Source of the DNA: Halichondria panicea
Taxonomy: Eukaryota > Porifera > Demospongiae > Suberitida > Halichondriidae
Assembly (NCBI RefSeq): GCF_963675165.1
Contig: NC_087392.1
Coordinates: 2,805,001 to 2,869,000, forward strand
DNA length: 64,000 bases
Direction: 5' to 3'
The first letter of the stretch is position 1; the number at the start of each line of letters is the position of its first letter. The notes beneath the pieces were generated by a model, which saw nothing but the letters and a program-made list of their open reading frames with translations, made no database searches and was not told the origin of the DNA. Position numbers and translations under genes: made by a program. This document shows, one piece after another, positions 49,235 to 59,473 of the stretch.

Positions 49235-50440
49235 ATGGAGACACCAGAAAAAGATGGTCAGGATGGGGGTGATCAAGTCAGACTCCTCATGGGATTAGTT
49301 TCTCTCAAAGAAATCAGGTGAGTGTTGAGCAGATTTCATCACTCTCTTTACCGTGTGTTCTGTATACATGTAGAGATCATCAACATACTTTGCAGCAGAT
49401 GCGTGGCAAACTTGAGCGTTGCTATGGCGACTACACAGAATGCAGAGATTTTGCCATGCAATGTGGTGCTGAGCTCAGCAAGTTGGAAGGTGAAAGGTTG
49501 TGTCTGCAGAATCGACAGCAACAAATTGAGGCCGACATGATCCAGGTGCTTTACGTCTATTATCTATGTTTATGTTAAATATTATGTGGGGTACATGTAC
49601 TTTATTTTTTTTATGAATGATAATCACATATCCTGTGACGTCTATATTTCTTTGTTTAGATGACAGACCTAAAAAAGGAACTAGAAACTGCATCTACCCA
49701 CTGTGTAATGTCTGCACCCACTGAACTGTACAAAGTATTAGAAGAGCAGGTAATTTTCATTATTAAATTTTGTTCGATTCTGGCATTGATAGTGATACAC
49801 TGACATAACAGGTGAATGAGAAGAGAAAAACACTGGGTATGGAGATGTTACCTGAATGTGAAGCCTTCTCAAAGCTTTCCAGCGATTCTATGTATGTACG
49901 CTATACATCATGTACATGTATGTATACTAGCTATACCGTATAAAACACCTTTGCGAATGAAACCCTTTGTGATCTAACTATAGCCTTTTGGCATGGATTG
50001 TGTGTCATATATACCAGTACTAGTATAGGTCAAGTGATCAACACTCGCAAAACATTCGGTAGGTAGTACCATATTAATCACACAGTTTCCACCACATCGC
50101 TTCAATTATATTATTTTCTGTCTCTAATACTACATTGTTAGTGTACTATGATCATCCACAGAATAACATCGTCTTCTAAACAAAAGAGACACTTTCGCCA
50201 AAGTAATTCACATGGCAACAGCAGAGCACACCCCTATTCCAGCACAGCGGTCAAAGCAGGTCCTTCTTACAAGCAGTGCCCTAAATGTGATCAGCTTATC
50301 CCCAGGAATGCAGTAATTTGCTCAAACTGCCACTCTTTATGCAGTCGACCTGGTCATGTGAGTCTTCTAAAGTTTGATTACATCATAATTAAGACAACTA
50401 TTTTTCTTCCATTTAGAGTACTGGCAAGAATCGATTGTGA
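49235..50440 (+). CDS. ZC4H2: Zinc finger C4H2 domain protein
   Basis: Homologue of ZC4H2, a small coiled-coil/zinc-finger protein that in vertebrates binds the ubiquitin ligase RNF220 and shapes neural development. Six exons: 49235-49317, 49374-49545, 49660-49749, 49812-49891, 50162-50357, 50417-50440; 214 residues against about 224 in human. It starts METPEKDGQDG, followed by VSLKEIR like the human SIKEIRN. A long coiled coil spans about residues 20-130 with VNEKRKTLGMEMLPE, the family's conserved segment. The C4H2-type finger reads CPKCDQLIPRNAVICSNC...CSRPGH. The last exon encodes only STGKNRL and stop. It is convergent with the CNG channel, stops 55 bp apart, so the 3' UTRs probably overlap. 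Confidence 0.9.
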
Positions 50441-50495
50441 ACCCCATTTTGAATTAATGGTTATTAATAATTTCACCCACATCAATAACAATAAA

Positions 50496-52439
50496 TTAAA
50501 ATTGAGATGAAAGTTTTCGTATTCTCTCTGTGATGCTGTACAGTTTGGAGGATGCTGTGGGAGGTGGTTCATCACTATTGGGTACTTTGTAATTGTGTGA
50601 TGCTTTAACTTCTTGTAGTACTTGAGTGAGTAGTTCTTCTATATGATTCATTCGGGTGTGTAAATGACTTACTCTATCTGAAACTGTTTGTGCTTGCAAT
50701 GTTGTAGAGTAATCACTTATATTACTAGTGGTTGAAGAAGTTGAAAACCTTCGTTCGGGTAATAAATCTAATGAGCTTCCTTCAGCTTTGATTTCATCGT
50801 CATTATCATGGTACGAGTTTTCTTTGATTGAGACATCTTGACTCAATCTCTTCATACCTTTAGCGATTAGTGTCTCCATTGTTTCGGGGTAGTCCTTGAG
50901 TACATCCAGTAAGTCGCTCTGCGAGAGGCAAAGAAGAGTGGAAAATCCAACTGAACGAACAAACGCTGTTCTTCGACGATGGCTCTTGCCTGTACCGAGG
51001 TTTAATACGCTTATTTCACCAAAGTATTCTCCATGTATCATCTCTTTCAGCACCAATCCATCTTCCTGTGCCATCACCTCGAGCTTCCCGATATTAACAA
51101 TGTACATCTCTCTTCCCACATCTCCCTTCCTACAAACATATTCCCCAGGAGAATAGACTTGGGTCCTCAATCTGACAACTAACTCCCAGAGTAACCCTGG
51201 TTCACACACTGAGAAGAAATCGACCTTTTTAAGAGTTTCGAAGTGGACATAAATACCTATTTCTGCTTTAAGCTTATCTGGAAGGGTATTTAGGACATGC
51301 TGATCATCTACTGGGTGGCCGTGTGTCCAAAGATAGTCAAACCATTTAATCACTTTTTCTCGCAAATGTTCAGGCACACTCGTCTTTTTCATGTAGACTT
51401 TAATATTGTCCATTTTGGTCTGGAATTTTGCTTTGTTTTTCTGTGTGTTTGCAATGATATTTCCTACATTCCCCACAAGTGTAGCAAACATTAGGATTCC
51501 GATTAAATAGTCGAATATGACAAATATGTACTCTACATTTGTTTGAGGGTGGGGTAGGTCTCCAATAGTGGTCAGAGTGAGAGTAGACCAGTACAGAGAA
51601 TAGATGTACTGCCGAGAGACCTCACCCCAGTGGGCAGATTCTGTTGTGTTCCAGGCTGGATAAACCCAGCTGTCAGATCCAAAGCCTATCCATTGACTGA
51701 GGCTATAGTAGATGCATGCATTCCAATGAATGATTGCAACCATGTTGTGTAGGAGGAACACAACACGTGAAACATTTGGAAAGTGAGAGCGGCTCTCAGT
51801 ACGATCAAAAACACTTTTCAGCCTGTAGAGTTTTAACAGTTTGGGTAAATGCAAGTACAGAGGTGGACAAGACAATTTCATTAGTATGTAAATCCAGTCC
51901 ATTGGAATAGCTGAGATTACATCAATATAGAACTGCCAGCTTTGAGTGTAGCGGTTCATCATGTTATCAGTATCATCTTCCAGAATGCCGTCTTTCAAAT
52001 AGCTTGTTCGGCTCTGAATCATTACATCAGTCACATAGATGATGCCACAAAGAAAGTCTAGCAACCACCAAACATACCAAATTTTTTCAACACCAGGAAA
52101 GGAAATTCTTGCTATTATAGACCAAGTGAAATAGACTACTGCCACCCCTACAACCAGCAACCAGTTGTAGGTCTTGGTACCAGTTGGATCAAGGAAAAAT
52201 GCAGGATTAGATCTAGATCTCGATGGTTTTTGGTGGTTTTGATGAGACTTGCTGAATAGATCTTTGGAGCTCAGAGGGCTGTATTTTGTAAAAAATTCTT
52301 CCCTTTGCTTGGACTTACTAGCACTGAACTTTCTTCTGTGCACAGAGCTAGAACTTTGTGGCCCTGGAGCATCCCCTGGAGGGCTGCTGTTCACTGGACT
52401 GCTCACAGAAGGTGGCATCATGCACGTAGTATTGTCCAT
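50496..52439 (-). CDS. Cyclic-nucleotide-gated cation channel, intronless
   Basis: One uninterrupted 647-residue frame. Six membrane segments begin at about residue 90 (NWLLVVGVAVVYFTWSII); S4 is basic (LPKLLKLYRLKSVFD). The pore reads TLTTIGDLPHP, followed by S6 (YLIGILMFATLVGNVGNII). The C-linker (VIKWFDYLWTHGHPVDDQ, LPDKLKAEI) and cyclic-nucleotide-binding domain (YSPGEYVCRKGDVGREMYIV...FGEISVLN...RRTAFVRS) closely match animal CNG alpha subunits. A C-terminal leucine-zipper-like helix (VSHLHTRMNHIEELLTQVL) fits the CLZ trimerisation region of CNGA. The pore glutamate of vertebrate CNGA (TIGETP) is aspartate here. Absence of introns in a gene-dense, intron-rich window is notable. cGMP/cAMP gating is inferred from family. 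Confidence 0.95.
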   Translation of the reverse strand: MDNTTCMMPPSVSSPVNSSPPGDAPGPQSSSSVHRRKFSASKSKQREEFFTKYSPLSSKDLFSKSHQNHQKPSRSRSNPAFFLDPTGTKTYNWLLVVGVAVVYFTWSIIARISFPGVEKIWYVWWLLDFLCGIIYVTDVMIQSRTSYLKDGILEDDTDNMMNRYTQSWQFYIDVISAIPMDWIYILMKLSCPPLYLHLPKLLKLYRLKSVFDRTESRSHFPNVSRVVFLLHNMVAIIHWNACIYYSLSQWIGFGSDSWVYPAWNTTESAHWGEVSRQYIYSLYWSTLTLTTIGDLPHPQTNVEYIFVIFDYLIGILMFATLVGNVGNIIANTQKNKAKFQTKMDNIKVYMKKTSVPEHLREKVIKWFDYLWTHGHPVDDQHVLNTLPDKLKAEIGIYVHFETLKKVDFFSVCEPGLLWELVVRLRTQVYSPGEYVCRKGDVGREMYIVNIGKLEVMAQEDGLVLKEMIHGEYFGEISVLNLGTGKSHRRRTAFVRSVGFSTLLCLSQSDLLDVLKDYPETMETLIAKGMKRLSQDVSIKENSYHDNDDEIKAEGSSLDLLPERRFSTSSTTSNISDYSTTLQAQTVSDRVSHLHTRMNHIEELLTQVLQEVKASHNYKVPNSDEPPPTASSKLYSITERIRKLSSQF

Positions 52440-53119
52440 CTTTTTTAATTCAGTTGTTAACTGTACTAGTAACTTGATGTTCTGTTTTGTTTGGCTCCAA
52501 ACTTTTTTATGCAGCAGTGAGCTGACTCCCCCGCTTTTACAATAATTGTTTCAAGACCGATTTGTCTCTAAAATAACGCTAGGACAACAACGTTGAGGTA
52601 GCCTCGACCCCAGGCCGCACTTCATCAGTTGAAGTAAGTATAATTTATAATTATATAATTATTGTAATGATGAGCTACAAAATAAGTAAAAGTAAAAAGG
52701 TTGATAATATAAAAAAACAGTTAGTTACGTTCTAGGTGTCCCTCGATAACCTGGACCTCGATTGGCTCAAGGAGTACATCCTTAGTAGTCGAGCGCCGCC
52801 GCCCAACGGTAGAGGGCGATGGCGCCCGACTACATCCTTAGCTGGTATGTTTCTTGATGACCTGGCACCACCTGGGTACCCCTAATTGCCATATAAATGG
52901 ATGCTCTTAGTAGAGCGAAGCTCAACTGGCATCGTATCTACCCTATCATTGTATTGTAGGGTACATCTCTCTTCTCACTGAGCATGGATGACAGTCTCTT
53001 GTAGAATGTTGTTTCCATGCGCGTGCATGCTGCCACCAGTAGATGAGAGGACTAGTGGTGTGAAGGTTCAGTCTTCCACTTCCCGAATATGCTATTCATA
53101 GTGGCGTTTCTTTTCTAGC
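52440..53119. other. Intergenic region with GC-rich hairpin
   Basis: 680 bp upstream of the CNG channel. I see no gene. It holds a GC-rich hairpin near 52786-52834 (TAGTCGAGCGCC... against ...GGCGCCCGACTA) and AT-rich stretches around 52640-52720. It must include the CNG promoter. Confidence 0.45.
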
Positions 53120-54627
53120 TCATGTCGTCTGTATCTGTAGATGCTAGAGAGGTTTGCTGATTCGATTGAGCACTTGGGCACTAGATATGGCTATTTCCCC
53201 AAGGCCTCTAAGACATTGGCTAATAACCAAAAGCGACTTTCTCTCAACTGCCACCACACTATTTCAAGACACAGAAGTCAGAAACACCACCAAAGGCAGA
53301 CCGTACCTAGGATCGCCCATAGAAACGGAGGAGTTTATACGCAGCTATACTTCGGAGAAAGTTAATGATGGGGCACAGGAACTGGAGCTCCTTGCTACAT
53401 TTGGCAAGACCCAGCCTCATGCTGCATACTCTGCCCTCACACATGGCCTAACCTCCAAGTGGGCTTATTTAAGCCGCACCACCCCAAACATTGGCCCAAT
53501 GCTGCAGCCACTAGAGACAAGGATAAGGTCCATCCTCACCCCCACCCTCACAAACCGACCACCCCTGAACGATTACGAGAGAGAACTTTTTGCCCTGCCA
53601 GCCCGGCTTGGAGGCATTGGACTGACTGTTCCAACTAGACGTTTTCAGGAAGAAAATGTAGCTTCACTAAAAATTACTTCGCCAGTGTTTGAAGCAATTC
53701 TAATCCATGACCAGACTGATATCATGTGTAAACAAGACACGTGCAAAAAAGAAACTCGCACTCAGAACCGTCAGAAGATGGAAGACCAAGCCTCGACTCT
53801 CAAGGCATTCCTGCCTAGCTCTCTAAACAGAGCTATGGCCCTTGCATCGGAGAAAGGTGCGTCTAGCTGGCTACCTATATTGAGGAACAGGCTTCACCCT
53901 CCATAAAGGTGCATTCCATGATGCACTGGCACTGAGATATGATTGAAATCCATCACAAACTTCAACCAATTGTGCCTGTGGGAAGTCTTTCACTATTGAC
54001 CACGCTTTTACTTGCCCGAAAGTTGGGTTCCCCATACTCAGACATAACGAAATCCGAGACCTTACAGCTGACCTACTAACTGAATTTTGCCACGATGTAA
54101 GCGTCGAACAACCCCTGACAGGAGAGATGCTCTCAGGTGCTTCCTCTATCAGCCAGGATGGGTCCCGGCTGGACATTGCTGCGAGTGGGAGGTCACCACG
54201 AGAAAACGTACTTCGACATCAGAGTGTTTAACATCAGAGTGTTTAACTCTCATGCCCCTTCCAACGTGGGTACCAATCCCTACAAGAAACATGAAAGAAT
54301 AAAGAAGAAATGCTTATGAACAGCGTGTCCGAAAGGTGGAGCATGCCACCTTCACCCCAATCGTACTTTCAGCAACTGGTGATGGCCAAAAAAGCAGAAA
54401 CGTTCTACAAGAGACTTGCCTCCCTCCTTGCAGCAAAATGGGATAACCAATATAACACCACACTGGCATGCATGGATTTGTTGCAGACTTTGCTTCTCTT
54501 TATTAAGATCAGCTATCAGATGCATCAGGGGCACGCTGGTCAAGATGCATGCGGCCACGCTCTGAAATCGCCTGAGTCTCTTGTCCTAGTGAGAGCTGAG
54601 TCAGGTATTAACCCAACTCAGTTCTAA
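53120..54627 (+). pseudogene. Decayed LINE-type reverse-transcriptase element (3' part)
   Basis: Open stretch 53154-53906 encodes the C-terminal part of a reverse transcriptase (KGRPYLGSPIETEEFIRSY, TQPHAAYSALTHGLTSKW, LPARLGGIGLTVP, ENVASLKITSP), a block I recognise from retroelement ORFs common in cnidarian and sponge genomes. After an in-frame stop near 53942 a zinc-knuckle-like CACGKSF...HALTCP region and RHNEIRDLTADLLTEFCHDV follow, then FDIRVF(N)SHAP in a shifted frame. More frames reach 54627 (PQSYFQQLVMAKKAETFYKRLASL). Stops and frameshifts show it is inactive. The 5' part is missing, as in truncated non-LTR insertions. Superfamily is not assigned. Confidence 0.75.
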
Positions 54628-55179
54628 TTGTACATGCATGTAGCGTTAATCATTTATTTTTACTACTTGTGTTAATCGTGTACAGGTTTATTTTTACTGT
54701 TTAATTTCTTTAATTTCTTTGTGCTTTGTGCTTTCACTTCTTAAAAAAAAATTCCAGGCCGCACTGAAGATGCTTGTTGAGGCCGTGTGAAGGAGGCTAG
54801 TAGGGCAGGAGTCATTTGCTACTAACCTTCGAAATACCACGCAGCAGAAGAGCCATGCCAGCCCAGCTGGCAGAAGGACACATCAGCTGAATCGCATACA
54901 TACATGGATGATTGTTCTACATCTGACTGTACATGTATCTTTGCTGCACTTATTAACTTGCAGGCGCAGGCTGCGCTTGTTGGCACACCAAAATTTTCAA
55001 TCGGCGGGATTCGAGACTATTGTCGACCTTGCGTTATTTTAGAGACAAATCGTCTCCACAACTCCTTTGTCATAAATTTTTTCTGGTGCTGTAATTATAT
55101 CAATTACAGTAATTCTATCCATGCTATCTGTGGATTGAAATTGAGAAACAGGAATACGAGAGGAATATCACCTTTCAAA
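54628..55179. other. Intergenic region upstream of ZMPSTE24
   Basis: 552 bp with no gene I can support. The first part may still be retroelement tail; the rest must contain the ZMPSTE24 promoter and 5' UTR. Confidence 0.4.
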
Positions 55180-58100
55180 ATGGACTATCTTTATCCTTGT
55201 ATGCTGTTTGTGTGGGTAGCATATCTGTGGGAGACATACCTTCAATGGCGACAAGTAAGATCAAGCACACCTATTTATGTCACGCCATGCAATCTAGATA
55301 TATCTCCTAGCTATTTGATATCAATCTCTTGGTATAATATGGTATTGATGTGAAATTCGCTCTCCAGCACTGTGTGTATAAGACGTCCACTGTGGCTCCA
55401 CCTGAGGTGGTGGGCATGATTGACCAAGACACCTTCAGCAAGAGTCGACTCTACCAGTTGGACAAGAGCTTTTTCTCCCTTGTACAGAACTTTGTCAAAC
55501 AAATCGAGTTTCTTGTAAGTTTTGTCCGAATGTGGTCTCAATTAAAACAATGTGTGGGAGGAAATGACATGTGGGAAATGTACACATTCCTTGAATTTCC
55601 TTCAGGTATTCATTGTTCTTGGTGCTATCCCATATGCCTGGAGCCTTGCTGGGTCATGTGTAGAACTACTAGGGTATGATCCTGCTCAGGACCAAGAGGT
55701 GATTCCCTCAAGCTTATATGTAATGTAGCTCATAAACTATATCACATCATTTGGGTGCACAGTTTCCTGGTATGAATGGCTACAAACTGTCCGTACTGTG
55801 TGCATACATATTTCTGGGGCAGTTATTATGTACCAATGCACAATGCACACATTGCTGTTTCTATACCCTTCAGATAAAACAAGCAGTGGCTTTCTTACTC
55901 GTGGTTCAAGTATACTCCACTATCTCTGATATACCATGGAGTTTGTATTCTATTTTTGTCCTCGAGGAGAAGCATGGATTCAATAAGCAGGTAGGACAAT
56001 TTCTTAGGTTTAGGTTGTAATAGAATACTCCCGTATCAGTAACTGTGTGAATGTGTACAAATGTGTTCCCACATTTTTCAATAATGTAATCAATTACATT
56101 AATTAATTTCTCCAGACTATTGGATTCTTTGTTAAAGACTCAATCAAGAAGTTCTTACTTCAAGCTGTTCTCAATCCGTCCATCATGGCTGGTCTCATTT
56201 TCATCATCAAGTGGGGGGGAGAGTACTTTTACCTATACGCCTGGGTATTTGTCCTCATTGTGTCACTTGTGAGTCACAGGGTTAATTCCTGAAAACTAAC
56301 AAATGCTAATAAGACCAAAAAATTTTATTCCGGCTCTAAAAATGTTTTGCGAGTGATGCGAACGAGTCAAATCAGTACAATACTTTGCAATAAAAATTAT
56401 GATATAACTTTTACGATCAGGCAGAGATCATAATAGCATACAAGTAACTGTAATCTTGTGTTTGCATTGTCATAAGCACTTGCAAAACTTAATTCATGCT
56501 CGCAAAACATTGCAGCACACCCTTTAGGTAGTTTCAGGTGTTTACAGCTTGTAGTATAATCATAATAACAGTGAACTATACCCATGTTTTGATAAGCGTA
56601 TTGATTCTAACCATATCCATAACCCCTGTCAGGTGATGATCTTTATTTACCACGATTACATTGCCCCCCTCTTTGACAAATATACTCCTCTTCCGGATGG
56701 AAATTTGAAAACTGCCATTGAAAACCTCGCCTCAACTCTCACATTTCCTCTCAAGAAACTTCTCGTGGTGGAAGGCTCCAAAAGGTGTGCGTGACTTCCG
56801 AGAGTTAGTTATGTAGTGTACATGTAAGCTAACCATTTGATGTGGTCACTACCAGTATTGCTTCCACAACAGATCGGCACACAGTAACGCATATTTTTAT
56901 GGATTTTGGAAGAGCAAGTGTATAGTGTTGTTTGACACTCTCCTGGAGGAAGGTATCCTTCCCAAGACACAGGAGGGCATGCCGAGCAAAGAGAAAGAAG
57001 ATGTGACCAATAAGGGAGAGGAGGGTGTGGCTACTGAGAAGGGAGCAATGTTAAATGAGAGCAAGAATGAAGTAAAGGGGTGCAATACTGACGAGATATT
57101 GGCTGTTCTGGCTCATGAGCTGGGGCACTGGAAACTTAGTCACAACTTAAAGAACATTGTCATTGCTGAGGTAGGTCGAGCTACATATCTTACTGTCATC
57201 AACAGGGTCATTTCGCCCAAACTTTATATATGCTCTGCTCACATACATGTAACTCTGAGACAATCATATGCAAACACATGCACACAAACAGGTAAATCTT
57301 CTTGTGATTTTGTTCATGTTCAGCTACTTCATGAACCAGCAGGACCTCTACACCAGCTTTGGGTTTTCTGACTCCCGTCCCATTCTCATTGGGTTCATTC
57401 TCTTCCTTCAACTCATCTTCCTACCTTACAATGAGGTGTGTAGGAATTGTTGTTAGCAATACTGCCTTTGTCATTAGACACCGTACTGACTAGGGGTTGG
57501 TATATTATGCTCGAGATGTTACCTATTATGCTATTCTTTTATGCTCAAGTTAACACTTTTCAAATCGCCTATTCCCATAATTATTATTCCTCCAAAGCAC
57601 AACATTACCCCATGTCGTCGCACAAGTAACATCAAACTATAAATAATTGCCATGACTCTATCTATATACACTATGATATACATGTAGAATGCCAAGGAGA
57701 TAATCATTCACCAAAATAATGTTAAGGGTGCTGGCCCACCTACGCCCACACACTGTTGCTAAGGAAAACTAACTATGAAACTGCTGCCAGTAGATACATG
57801 GGTCCTTCACTATACTTAAAAGCACTATCCTACTAGTGCCTACCTCAAGAATCAAGAAGAAATATCACCCAGAAGAGGTACAGCAAGCCATTTTTAGTGA
57901 ATAGCTAAAAATGGTTCCGCTTAGAAAACCACTAGTGCTAGGGACTTGGTTTTTATATCATTTTATGCTGTTTGAAATGCTTTTCAATATTACAGAACGT
58001 TTTTTTAGAAACATCCTGTGTTGTTCAATTTATAGACTTTTTTTGCTGTGACACACCCAGTTTAGAAAAATCTAGACCATATATGGATCAAACCTCTCTG

Positions 58101-58977
58101 TAATGTTGTTAACATGACATCATGGGTTAACTATGCTAAATATAGGCCCTATCCTGCACGTGGAACTCCCAGATCGAACGTTTTAACGCTTACCCTCTAC
58201 AGTAATGGCTAAATAACTCGCAAATGAAAGCCACGCCCCCAAATGATATTGCGGTAGTATGGTAGTACAGTGTACGTGCGAGCGCAGCCACAACTAATGA
58301 GATATAATGCGCACGCAGTGATTGTAAACATTGCGTGTGCAATTATTGCAGCCATACTATCTGCATTCTTGTGGTTAAATGTTATCAATTTGTTACTATG
58401 GGTCAGCACCCTTAAATGTTTATACAATGACTCGTACTGACCTGTATTTCTGTAAAATTAAACCTGCCTATTATTCTCATAATTGGTGCCTATTATGCCA
58501 GCATAATTCTCTCCAAAAAATGTACCTATTATGCTCAAAGTTATGCTAGCATAATCTACCAACCCCTAGTACTGACACTGTATGCCCTTGTTACCCCTTA
58601 TTTGAGCTCGCTTGCATGGGATATGATATCGTGGAATTTTGTTTAATGGGATCTCTATATATATAGCTGGTCTCAATCAGCAGAAGTATGTATACTTAGA
58701 AACGTTGATGGGGTAGGCTTGCCAGTTGTTATCATTGTTCATGCACATGCAGGTGCTCTCCTTCCTGCTTACTCAGCTGTGTCGAAGGTTTGAGTACCAG
58801 GCCGATGCTTTTGCCCGGGAGCTTGGTAAAGCGAGTCCACTGAAGTCAGCGCTCACCAAGCTACACAAGGACAACCTTTCCTTTCCCATAGCAGACCCTC
58901 TCTACTCTGCCTTTCACCATTCTCATCCCACATTCTTGGAGAGAATCAGAGTGCTAACTGATAAGAAGCAGGACTGA
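55180..58977 (+). CDS. ZMPSTE24: CAAX prenyl protease 1 (Ste24/ZMPSTE24)
   Basis: Zinc metalloprotease of the ER and inner nuclear membrane that trims prenylated CAAX proteins such as prelamin A. Nine exons: 55180-55254, 55368-55514, 55606-55698, 55874-55990, 56116-56268, 56633-56784, 56873-57170, 57292-57435, 58753-58977; 467 residues against 475 in human. It opens [20 protein letters not shown]. It has several membrane spans, [18 protein letters not shown] and [18 protein letters not shown]. The zinc site is [10 protein letters not shown] in exon 7, with the third ligand glutamate in [12 protein letters not shown] in exon 9. A Lys/Glu-rich insert (about residues 270-315) precedes HELGH. Intron 8 (57436-58752) is long because it hosts a hAT-like element. 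An upstream non-coding exon is possible. Confidence 0.95.
57491..58568. mobile_element. Non-autonomous hAT element with 8-bp target-site duplication
   Basis: TIR TAGGGGTTGG at 57491-57500 and CCAACCCCTA ending at 58568, flanked by identical GTACTGAC at 57483-57490 and 58569-58576. The 8-bp duplication and TAGGG-type ends mark the hAT superfamily. Subterminal TTATGCT/AGCATAA motifs repeat in both arms, as expected for hAT transposase binding sites. No transposase frame; the centre is occupied by another TIR element (57722-58415). Confidence 0.85.
57722..58415. mobile_element. TIR element nested in the hAT copy, TTAA at both ends
   Basis: TTAAGGGTGCTG at 57722-57733 and CAGCACCCTTAA ending at 58415 are inverted copies, extended loosely (GGCCCAC against ATGGGTC). 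TTAA at both borders would fit a piggyBac-like target site, but a 5-bp AATGT flank can also be read, so superfamily is uncertain. No coding capacity. Confidence 0.6.
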
Positions 58978-59473
58978 TGCGTGTGTGTGTGTGTGTGTAT
59001 GTTATTGCTTTACTGCTTTTGTGCACATGCATCACATTGGTTATTTGACAGGGCGGCTTGTTGCAACCTGCTCTGTAAAGAGTGATCTTTTTAACATAAT
59101 TGGCTGCCTTACCCACGTGGCCAAGATCTAGACTAATAGGACCCATGATTGTACTCTGTACCTGTACATGTAGAACATAGCCGTAATTTTGTGATCTAGA
59201 TACGTGTCATAAACTAACAAAGCGCAAGCTTGTCCCTTCTTATAATTACATGCCAAAGACACTTCACAGAGAAGCACAATTATGTGTGTGTGTGCTCCTG
59301 GTATTTATAGAACTACTTCTCTTACCTCATTAACCCAAATTAATAGAGGGCGGCTTGTTTTCAAACTGCTCCAGGTTGTATTGATTTTTGGTAACGATCG
59401 TTCATACAGGAGCCCATTATGGCATACGCCGCCTTACCCACGTGGCTCTTCTCTGGCGAGATAAAATTTCAAG
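58978..59473 (+). promoter_or_regulatory. BCD1 upstream region with duplicated E-box unit
   Basis: A 496-bp gap between ZMPSTE24 and BCD1. It contains a short TG repeat at 58981-59000 and two degenerate copies of one unit: GGGCGGCTTGTT at 59051-59062 and 59348-59359, and CTTACCCACGTGGC at 59108-59121 and 59433-59446. The E-box core of the second copy ends 27 bp before the BCD1 ATG. Promoter function is inferred. Confidence 0.55.

Noticed and set aside
53871-54176. Antisense frame across the retroelement remnant
   Set aside because: The plus strand carries recognisable reverse-transcriptase and zinc-knuckle motifs; the antisense frame shows nothing.
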